Positions 1 to 5,146 of a DNA stretch of 5,146 nt are shown one piece after another. The position numbers and the translations under genes are program-made. The stretch is taken from contig JAHECJ010000217.1 in assembly GCA_024641805.1 (NCBI GenBank), forward strand, positions 1-5,146, in the 5' to 3' direction. Within the stretch, counting starts at the first letter, position 1. Each line of letters starts with the position of its first letter. The notes below the pieces were generated by a model that saw only the letters and a list, made by a program, of their open reading frames with translations, made no database searches and was not told the DNA's origin. This DNA comes from Desulfococcus sp. (GTDB lineage: Bacteria > Desulfobacterota > Desulfobacteria > Desulfobacterales > Desulfosalsimonadaceae).

Positions 1-869
1 CTGTTGATGGGTTTCCTGCCCCTGACACGGACGGATTTTTTAGAAACCTGAACTTCTGCACCCGCTTTTTCCAGTTTGTGAATGATGGATTTCAGGTGAA
101 GGGGTTCGCAATTCTTGATTTTAATATCGCCTTCAGTCAGTGCGGCGGCAACCATCAGGGTCCCGGCTTCAATCCGGTCCGGAATGATGGTCGCGGAAAC
201 GGGCTTGAGTTTCCTGACTCCCTTGATGGTTATCACCGATGTCCCGGCGCCGCTGATATCCGCACCCATTTGATTGAGCACATCCCCTAAGGCAATGATT
301 TCGGGTTCCCTGGCGGCGTTTCGCAATACGGTCGTTCCGGATGCCAGACTGGCGGCCATCATGAGGTTTTCGGTGCCGGTGACGGTCGGGATATCGAAAT
401 AGATCTCCGCGCCCTTCAGCTGTTCACAGGCTGCCTCTACATATCCGTGTTCCAGTTTGATATCTGCGCCAAGCAGTGCTAATCCGTTTAAATGCAGGTC
501 AATGGGGCGGGCCCCGATGGCGCATCCTCCGGGCAGAGATACTTTCGCTTTTTTCATCCGGGCCAGCAGCGGGCCGAGCACCAGGATGGATGCCCGCATT
601 TTCCGGACCTGTTCATAGGGGGCTTCATAATGATTCATGCCGGCGGTGTCGATTTGAACCGTATGGCCTTCCGACGACACCTCCGCACCCATGTTGGAGA
701 GGAGATCCTTGATGCTGTCAATATCTCTCAAATCCGGAACATTCTGAAACGTAAATTGCCCTTCCGCCAGAATGGATGCGGTCAGAATCGGGAGGGCCGC
801 GTTTTTGGCACCGCCGACAACCACCTCACCGGCAAGGGAACGGCCGCCTTTAATAATTATTTCATCCAT
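1..869 (-). CDS. murA: UDP-N-acetylglucosamine 1-carboxyvinyltransferase MurA, C-terminus cut off by the window edge
   Basis: MurA transfers the enolpyruvyl group of phosphoenolpyruvate to UDP-N-acetylglucosamine in the cytoplasm, the first committed step of peptidoglycan synthesis. Translating the minus strand from the ATG at 869-867 gives 289 uninterrupted residues. The family is usually about 420 residues, so roughly the last 130 lie beyond position 1. The N-terminus carries the substrate-binding GGAKNAALPI motif (Lys22, Asn23). MRAS at 91-94 holds the conserved Arg92. LPGGCAIGARP holds the catalytic Cys116 (Cys115 in the Escherichia coli enzyme) and Arg121. Cys rather than Asp at this site predicts fosfomycin sensitivity. 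PDRIEAGT at 230-237 is also typical. An ATG at 880-878 is out of frame, so 869 is the best start; a GAGAG-like stretch just upstream is a moderate ribosome binding site. The Asp of the C-terminal part cannot be checked. A strong terminator separates this gene from the qrc-like operon. Identification is secure; no defect is seen. Confidence 0.97.
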   Translation of the reverse strand, partial: MDEIIIKGGRSLAGEVVVGGAKNAALPILTASILAEGQFTFQNVPDLRDIDSIKDLLSNMGAEVSSEGHTVQIDTAGMNHYEAPYEQVRKMRASILVLGPLLARMKKAKVSLPGGCAIGARPIDLHLNGLALLGADIKLEHGYVEAACEQLKGAEIYFDIPTVTGTENLMMAASLASGTTVLRNAAREPEIIALGDVLNQMGADISGAGTSVITIKGVRKLKPVSATIIPDRIEAGTLMVAAALTEGDIKIKNCEPLHLKSIIHKLEKAGAEVQVSKKSVRVRGRKPIN

Positions 870-912
870 GGGTCTCTCATTTCTGTTTTTGTTATATTAT
901 TTGATAATTCTC

Positions 913-940
913 GGCATAGGATAAGTTTCGTGGTTTTCAA
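913..940 (-). promoter_or_regulatory. Possible sigma-70-type promoter for murA
   Basis: On the minus strand TTGAAA (940-935) is followed after 16 bases by TATGCC (918-913), about 44 bases upstream of the murA ATG. The -35 box is good and the -10 box is poor. A second AT-rich stretch nearer the gene (TAATAT/TATAAC, about 894-902) could instead be the -10, but no well-spaced -35 goes with it. The candidate overlaps the outer part of the palindrome's left arm. murA needs its own promoter because the upstream operon ends in a terminator, but this exact site is a guess. Confidence 0.22.
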
Positions 941-1037
941 TTTGGCCGCAGGTACAAGGAAAATGCAGCTTCGCTATAGTCAGCTATGCGAGGCAGCCTT
1001 TGACACCGTAAATGCGGTGAAATTGGAAGTCACGAAA
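926..1037. repeat. Long imperfect palindrome (inverted repeat), possible miniature element or structured RNA
   Basis: The left arm (926-979), read forward, matches the reverse complement of the right arm (1037-984) over about 53 aligned positions, with about 39 identities, two single-base bulges (975 and 1007) and a 4-base centre TCAG (980-983). The outer 30 positions hold 23 identities: TTTCGTG, then CAATTT, CCGCA and TAC in the same order in both arms. The inner end TCGC-ATAG pairs with CTATGCGA. Some mismatches are GU wobbles in RNA. Within the right arm a smaller perfect hairpin also exists (CACCG 1004-1008 with CGGTG 1015-1019). No coding potential is apparent. The arms have diverged as expected of an old palindromic repeat or MITE-like element, but a conserved long-hairpin RNA is an alternative. 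The family is not recognised. Confidence 0.7.
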
Positions 1038-1081
1038 AAAAGCGCTGCCTTGCGGACTATTATCTCACAAGGCAGCGCTTT
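1035..1081 (-). terminator. Rho-independent terminator of the qrc-like operon
   Basis: Two perfectly complementary 14-base arms, AAAGCGCTGCCTTG (1039-1052) and CAAGGCAGCGCTTT (1068-1081), flank a 15-base loop. On the minus strand the GC-rich stem runs directly into seven consecutive T (1041-1035), the classic intrinsic terminator layout. It starts 32 bases after the stop codon of the small membrane protein gene. On the plus strand the tract after the stem is not a clean T run, so it is oriented for the minus-strand operon. It isolates that operon from murA downstream. Confidence 0.93.
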
Positions 1082-1113
1082 ATAACAGTTTTAATTTGAA
1101 ACAGCCGGACCGG

Positions 1114-1284
1114 TTAGTGGTGGCCGTGGTCGTGATTATCGTGACCGCCGCCGGTACTGTCAAAGATTGATTTAATGATCGCAAAGGTCAGGCCGGCGCC
1201 GATGATTGACAATGCATACCACAAGCCCCCCATAAAGACTATATGGCCCATGTCCCAGGCCCACTCAAAACAAAATGGAAACAT
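1114..1284 (-). CDS. Small single-helix membrane protein with His-rich C-terminus, last gene of the qrc-like operon
   Basis: This is a 56-residue open frame (ATG at 1284-1282, TAA at 1116-1114). A near-consensus ribosome binding site, AAGGAGGA, sits about 6 bases upstream, and the start is 24 bases after the qrcD-like stop. The protein begins MFPFCFEWAWDMGH. One hydrophobic helix runs from about residue 14 to 37, ending near Lys38. It finishes in a glycine spacer and a metal-binding-like tail, GGGHDNHDHGHH (45-56), with five His. By the positive-inside rule the C-terminus may be cytoplasmic, but the evidence is thin. No function is recognised. Position, translation signal and the terminator immediately after it argue for a real co-transcribed gene. 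It may be an accessory or assembly subunit of the respiratory complex, comparable in size to the small helices of other membrane oxidoreductases. That role is inference. Confidence 0.85.
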   Translation of the reverse strand: MFPFCFEWAWDMGHIVFMGGLWYALSIIGAGLTFAIIKSIFDSTGGGHDNHDHGHH

Positions 1285-1290
1285 ATGTTG

Positions 1291-1298
1291 TCCTCCTT
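1291..1298 (-). promoter_or_regulatory. Strong Shine-Dalgarno site of the 56-residue membrane protein
   Basis: Minus-strand AAGGAGGA lies about 6 bases before the ATG at 1284. It is the strongest ribosome binding site in the window. It decides that this short frame is translated and fixes its start. Confidence 0.85.
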
Positions 1299-1308
1299 GA
1301 CCGACGGG

Positions 1309-2547
1309 TTAATCGATCGGGTTTAATTCTTTTTCCTGCGGAAAAACCGGTAAATAACGATGTGCCAGGGAAATAACGATCAGCCCGTAGGCCACCGGCA
1401 GAACAGTGGTGGCCACTTCCTGCCAACTGGGCATGTACGCGTACCAGTCGTTAAATGAAAACAGCGGAACAGCCATCACCTGGAGCACCATCACCCATCG
1501 GTTCAGAGAAACGCCGATCACCGCCAGAATCACGGCGGTCATGAGCAGAAATGAGTTTTCCCGGCCGCGTTTGGTGATTAAAATAAGTCCCGGAACAAAC
1601 CCGCAGAGCACGATTTCCGCAAACAGGATGCCGATGTTATAGGTGGAACTGGCATAGAAATCCATCAGGGTGAATCCCTTGCTCGGAGCGGTGACAAACG
1701 CCCAGTAAAGGGTGTCAATGGTCTTGGCGATAATGTAGGTAAGGATCATCCAGCCGGAAATTTTGGCCAACAATTGGTAAACGCTGTCTTTAACCAGCTT
1801 TTTGCGAGTAATCAATTCAGTGACTTTTGTCACCAGTATGGTGAAGCAGGGACCGAAGGCGGCCGCCGACCAGGTGAACAGAAAGAAGGTAAACGGCCAG
1901 ATAAATATATGTTCCCGGTACGCAAACGGACGCCCGAAGAGGACACCGGCCACGCCGCCGAGAGACCCCTGGTGAAAAAAGGACAGGAATACACCGGTGG
2001 CCGCAAAGATTGCCATAATGCCGTGCATGTTATGACTCAGATGATGCAGAAAGGGCTTTTTGTCCAGTTTCGGGTTTTCAAGAATCAGGGGGATAAATTC
2101 AATGGTCAGTACGGCAAAATAGCATGACAGGCAGAACGCCACTTCCGTGAGCATGGAATGCACGTTGGCATGCCAGAAAATGAACCAGCCGCGCAGGGGC
2201 TGGCCGATATCAATGGCCAGGATCAGCAGGGCGGAACTATAGCAGATAAACCCGATGATCACTGCATAGTTAATAATATTTTTAAGTTCGTTTTTGCCGA
2301 TGATGTAGGTTAAAAAACCTGAGAAAAACGCGCCCCCACCCAGTGCAATGACCGCGAGGTCCGCCCAGATCCAGAGTGCAAATCCATAGGCATCGTTCAT
2401 GTTGGTCTGGTTCAGGCCTTTGTACCAGATCAGAAACATGGCATACACTCCCCACAGCAGGACCGCCGTTACGGCCGCCATCCATATGGAAAATTGCCAT
2501 TTCGAGCATCGTTTAACACCCGCAGGAATCAATGGTGTCTCCTTCAT
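1309..2547 (-). CDS. qrcD: NrfD/PsrC-family membrane subunit, probable menaquinone reductase QrcD
   Basis: This is the integral membrane, quinone-reactive subunit. In the Qrc complex it takes electrons from the periplasmic iron-sulfur subunit and reduces menaquinone with charge translocation. The 412 residues show about ten hydrophobic helices (roughly 18-40, 57-83, 91-113, 131-153, 173-192, 215-240, 261-283, 303-325, 331-350, 379-396), the NrfD/PsrC plan. Family-type conserved spots include AIDIGQP (111-117), with an acidic residue at the end of helix 3, SFFHQGSLGG (189-198) and SLNRW (347-351). Length and N-terminal style (a short tail before helix 1, then a KGLNQTN loop at 43-49) fit QrcD. 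The start at 2547 has AAGGAG 7 bases upstream, and the gap to the preceding gene is 25 bases, so it is co-transcribed. Related possibilities are a polysulfide or tetrathionate reductase membrane subunit. The NrfD family is certain; the Qrc assignment is likely. Confidence 0.82.
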   Translation of the reverse strand: MKETPLIPAGVKRCSKWQFSIWMAAVTAVLLWGVYAMFLIWYKGLNQTNMNDAYGFALWIWADLAVIALGGGAFFSGFLTYIIGKNELKNIINYAVIIGFICYSSALLILAIDIGQPLRGWFIFWHANVHSMLTEVAFCLSCYFAVLTIEFIPLILENPKLDKKPFLHHLSHNMHGIMAIFAATGVFLSFFHQGSLGGVAGVLFGRPFAYREHIFIWPFTFFLFTWSAAAFGPCFTILVTKVTELITRKKLVKDSVYQLLAKISGWMILTYIIAKTIDTLYWAFVTAPSKGFTLMDFYASSTYNIGILFAEIVLCGFVPGLILITKRGRENSFLLMTAVILAVIGVSLNRWVMVLQVMAVPLFSFNDWYAYMPSWQEVATTVLPVAYGLIVISLAHRYLPVFPQEKELNPID

Positions 2548-2572
2548 CTAATTGCTCCTTGCTATATTCAGT

Positions 2573-3385
2573 TTAGTGGTGTTCTTTAACCGTATGGTTG
2601 AGTTTACCGGGTTCTTCATGGGCCAGGTAGTTGTCTCCGGCCCGTCTGACCCATTCTTTACTCGTCAGATAATAAACCTTGGGATTTGTTTCAAGCCGTT
2701 CCAGCAGCCGGAATGCTTTCGGGCTGTTTTTTAACTGGTAAACCGCATGGTCTTTATTGTTCAGGTCGCCGAAAGTGATCGCGCCTGTGGGGCAGGCGTC
2801 CGCGCAGGCCGTCTGATATTCGTCTTCCTCGAGTTCTTTTCTTTCTTCCAGGTAGGCTTTATCTTTGGCCAGCTGGTGACGATGGAAACAGAATGAACAT
2901 TTTTCAACAACCCCCCGCATGCGGGGTGAAACATTCGGGCTCAGGTATTTTTCCATATCCGCCGGCCAGACCGGATCCCACCAGTTGAATTTTCGTGCGT
3001 GATATGGACAGGCCGCCATGCAGTAACGGCAGCCGAAGCAGCGGGTATAGATCTGACTGACAATACCGGTATCATAATCATAATCGGTCGCCACTGCCGG
3101 ACACACCGAAACGCAGGGGGAATGACCGTGTTTTCCGATCCCGTCACACTGCATGCACGGCATGGGCAGATAGCAGACTTCCGTGTCCGGATAGGGTTTT
3201 TTGTTTGTCAGTTTAAAGATCCGGATCCAATTGATGCTGTCTAATTTATTGGTTTCATCAGGTTTAAACGGGACATTGTTTTCCGCATAACAACCCACCA
3301 TGCAGGAACCGCAACCGGTACACTTGTCCAGATCAATGACCATCCCGTATCTATTTGCGTGTTTGTGATCGTTTTTTTCTTTCAT
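2573..3385 (-). CDS. qrcC: Four-cluster ferredoxin-type iron-sulfur subunit, probable menaquinone reductase QrcC
   Basis: This is the electron-transfer subunit that would link the molybdopterin-type subunit (and cytochrome) to the NrfD-type membrane subunit. The 270 residues contain four cysteine groups: C22/C25/C28/C32, C77/C80/C91/C95, C116/C119/C122/C126, and C163/C166/C194/C198. All sixteen ligand positions are Cys, so four cubane clusters could be bound. A seventeenth Cys (71) lies outside the motifs. There is no signal peptide or membrane helix, so export would have to be as a complex with a Tat-bearing partner, as is usual for this family. The ATG at 3385 has GAGG 5 bases upstream; Met15 is a poorer start because it leaves almost no leader before the first motif. 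PsrB, TtrB, NrfC and DmsB are close relatives. The Qrc assignment rests on the neighbours and length. Confidence 0.83.
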   Translation of the reverse strand: MKEKNDHKHANRYGMVIDLDKCTGCGSCMVGCYAENNVPFKPDETNKLDSINWIRIFKLTNKKPYPDTEVCYLPMPCMQCDGIGKHGHSPCVSVCPAVATDYDYDTGIVSQIYTRCFGCRYCMAACPYHARKFNWWDPVWPADMEKYLSPNVSPRMRGVVEKCSFCFHRHQLAKDKAYLEERKELEEDEYQTACADACPTGAITFGDLNNKDHAVYQLKNSPKAFRLLERLETNPKVYYLTSKEWVRRAGDNYLAHEEPGKLNHTVKEHH

Positions 3386-3452
3386 GAAAACCTCGTCGTT
3401 GAATTTAAATCATATATATAACACGACTTTATGAAGTATATGGATAAACAGA

Positions 3453-5146
3453 TTATGCCTTGGTTAATGTGGCCCGAATCCCCCATGCCGTATTCAGGCC
3501 GGAGGTCGGGTCATCGATAGGCCCGATTAGTGCGTTGAAGTTGGTGCCTTTATTTGCCAGATATTCGCTGTAAGCGGTATGCCCGAGTCCACTGGGCAGA
3601 GCGATAATACCGGGCATGATGCCGTCATAGAGATGGATCTTTACCGTTGCCTTACCTTTTGGTGTAGTCAGTATCGCGGTATCGCCTTCTTTTAAACCCA
3701 GTCCGCGGGCGGTTGTCGGGTTGATTTCAAGTAACCCGATTTGTTTTTTCAGCACCGTATCATCAACGGTCTTGGTCATAAACGGGGCATTTGCGATGGA
3801 ACCGCTGGCGATACGCATCGAATCGTAAGGGATCAGCACCTGTTGAAACCGCTGCATATCCCCTTCAATGGGTACGGGAGTGAAATTCGGCAGCAGTGAA
3901 CGATCCTTCCTATTCTTGCTGCTGCGGGCAGTCGGATAAAATTCAAATTTGCCTGAAACCGTATTAAAGGTATATGCCAGGGGTTCGGGAAGAGTATGGT
4001 CAATTTCAATGACCCCTTTTGTTTCTAAAGCTTGCCACTGATCCTCTAATGTCTCTTTTAAGAAAGTTTCATAGTTGTCCCATGGGAAGGCGTTTTTCAC
4101 AAATCCGCCGATGGATTTGGCCATTTGGATAAACGAATCACCGATATGTTTGGTGTCGTATACCGGGCCTACGACCGGTCGTGCCAGACCGATCACCTGC
4201 ATGGCAATGCCGGTGGTCGTCGGGACATCCTGCAGACGCTCCAGATATGAATGATTCGGCAGAATGTAATCCGCATAAGCGGCGGTTTCATCCATGTAGG
4301 GCGAGAAACTGACGATCAGGGGGATCCGGTCAAACGCTTTCCGGGTGGCCGCTGTGTCGGGAAGGGTATACATCGGGTTTGCATTCGTCACCAGCAGGGC
4401 CTGAATCGGCGAATCGCCCGTCGCGGCATTCAGCAGTCCCGGCAGGCGGTTTAACAGAAAGCGCGTGTTGGGGAACTGGTCGCTTCCGGCACCGTCTATG
4501 CGCGGCTGCTGCATTCCTTTCGAAGCGATTTCGTCAATGTCGACCTCCGGCCATTTGGCATAGTCTGAATCCGGAATTGCTGAGATACCGCCGGTTTTAT
4601 TGATATTTCCCACCATGGCATTGAGGGACTGCACCGCAAGGCTTTCGTCGATGCTTCCCGGAACAGATCCATGCCCCCGGCCGTTGAGGGCGACCGGCTT
4701 AGATGCCCGGGCAAACTGCCGGGCTAAAGAAACAATTTCCGCCTTGGGAATGCCGGTGATCTGGGAAACTTTTTCCGGCGCATAGTTTTCGATCATTGTG
4801 GCAAACCCTTCATGGGCTTTGCCGTTATCATCCGTCCAGTCGCCAAAACCAAAGGCATAGTTTTCAACAAAATTTTTATCGTATAATGATTCCTTGATAA
4901 TCACATGGGCCAGCCCCAGAGCCAGCGCGCCTTCCGTGCCTGGCGTGATGCCGATCCACCGCGAGGCCTTTGCCGCTGTATCGGAGAGTCGGGGTTCGAT
5001 CTGAATGATTTTTTTAGATTGTTTCTGGCTGCCGTAAAGATTGAGCATCCGTCCGGGAGCGCCCCATCCGTCTAAGATGCCGCTGCCGAAACTTAAAATA
5101 AAGTCCGCATTTTCAATGTCGAACCCAGGCGTTCCCTGTTTTCCCT
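3453..5146 (-). CDS. qrcB: Molybdopterin oxidoreductase-family subunit, probable QrcB, N-terminus cut off by the window edge
   Basis: The reading frame stays open to position 5146, so the Met at 5048 is internal and not the start. 563 residues are visible (numbered from the edge), with perhaps 100-200 missing. The molybdopterin-family fold is clear: DIENADFILSFG (9-20), IEPRLSDTAAK (49-59), PGTEGALALGLA (68-79), NANPMYTLPDT, ETAAYADYILPNHSYLE, and the C-terminal dinucleotide-binding-type domain from about 440 to the end with LGLKEGDTA and LPSGLGHTAY. In characterised Qrc this subunit keeps the fold but carries no molybdenum and transfers electrons rather than doing substrate chemistry. The residues that would test this here (Tat signal, N-terminal Fe-S cysteines, Mo ligand) lie outside the window. 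The visible part has no cysteine at all. The TAA at 3455-3453 lies 67 bases before qrcC. Alternative: the catalytic subunit of a polysulfide/tetrathionate-type reductase. Confidence 0.8.
   Translation of the reverse strand, partial: GKQGTPGFDIENADFILSFGSGILDGWGAPGRMLNLYGSQKQSKKIIQIEPRLSDTAAKASRWIGITPGTEGALALGLAHVIIKESLYDKNFVENYAFGFGDWTDDNGKAHEGFATMIENYAPEKVSQITGIPKAEIVSLARQFARASKPVALNGRGHGSVPGSIDESLAVQSLNAMVGNINKTGGISAIPDSDYAKWPEVDIDEIASKGMQQPRIDGAGSDQFPNTRFLLNRLPGLLNAATGDSPIQALLVTNANPMYTLPDTAATRKAFDRIPLIVSFSPYMDETAAYADYILPNHSYLERLQDVPTTTGIAMQVIGLARPVVGPVYDTKHIGDSFIQMAKSIGGFVKNAFPWDNYETFLKETLEDQWQALETKGVIEIDHTLPEPLAYTFNTVSGKFEFYPTARSSKNRKDRSLLPNFTPVPIEGDMQRFQQVLIPYDSMRIASGSIANAPFMTKTVDDTVLKKQIGLLEINPTTARGLGLKEGDTAILTTPKGKATVKIHLYDGIMPGIIALPSGLGHTAYSEYLANKGTNFNALIGPIDDPTSGLNTAWGIRATLTKA

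Noticed and set aside
878..880. Alternative upstream ATG for murA
   Set aside because: It is 11 bases from the chosen start and out of frame with the MurA reading frame.
1004..1019. CACCG/CGGTG hairpin as an independent terminator
   Set aside because: It has only five base pairs and no T tract follows on either strand. It is better seen as part of the long palindrome.
492..1085. A 197-codon plus-strand open frame
   Set aside because: It runs antisense through the well-defined murA coding sequence and then through the palindrome and terminator. The product has no recognisable domain, and the murA frame explains the sequence.
870..1113. CRISPR, tRNA or riboswitch in the intergenic region
   Set aside because: No regularly spaced direct repeats, no cloverleaf or tRNA-type ends, and no riboswitch core that I recognise. 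The inverted repeat and terminator account for most of the stretch.
1774..2127. A 117-codon plus-strand open frame
   Set aside because: It lies entirely antisense to the NrfD-type gene. The low-complexity charged product is what a mirror frame of a hydrophobic protein gives.
3405..3425. TATATATAT tract as an internal promoter -10 for qrcC
   Set aside because: No reasonable -35 element is found at the right spacing, and the neighbouring genes look like one operon.
5046..5048. ATG at 5048 as the start of the molybdopterin-type gene
   Set aside because: The same frame stays open to the window edge and encodes DIENADFILSFG, a family-typical motif, upstream of this Met, so it is an internal residue.

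Overview
The window looks like chromosome from a sulfate-reducing bacterium of the Desulfobacterota, most likely the Desulfobacterales. All five genes lie on the minus strand. This placement rests mainly on the three large genes at 1309-5146. They match the subunit plan, order and sizes of the Qrc menaquinone reductase, a membrane complex known from sulfate reducers. Family names were recognised by reading the proteins, not by a database search.

Layout, in the direction of transcription (high to low coordinates): 5146-3453 is a molybdopterin-oxidoreductase-family subunit, probably QrcB, whose N-terminus lies outside the window. Next, 3385-2573 encodes a 270-residue ferredoxin-like subunit with sixteen cluster-binding cysteines, probably QrcC. 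Then 2547-1309 encodes a 412-residue NrfD/PsrC-family membrane protein with about ten helices, probably QrcD. After that, 1284-1114 encodes a 56-residue single-helix membrane protein with a His-rich tail. It is too short for routine gene calling but has an excellent ribosome binding site. A strong rho-independent terminator (1081-1035) closes the unit. A hexaheme cytochrome gene (qrcA) would be expected just beyond position 5146.

Between the terminator and the next gene lies a non-coding stretch dominated by a long imperfect palindrome (926-1037, about 53-bp arms). It could be a miniature mobile or repetitive element, or a structured RNA. Beyond it, 869-1 is the first 289 codons of murA, the first committed enzyme of peptidoglycan synthesis. 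murA is a separate transcription unit.

How the genes work together (from knowledge of the family): in Qrc, electrons from periplasmic hydrogenases or formate dehydrogenases pass through cytochrome c3 to QrcA. They then travel through the QrcB/QrcC periplasmic module to QrcD, which reduces menaquinone in the membrane in an energy-conserving way. The small membrane protein is co-transcribed and may be an undescribed accessory subunit. It and the palindrome are the two least-explained parts of the window.
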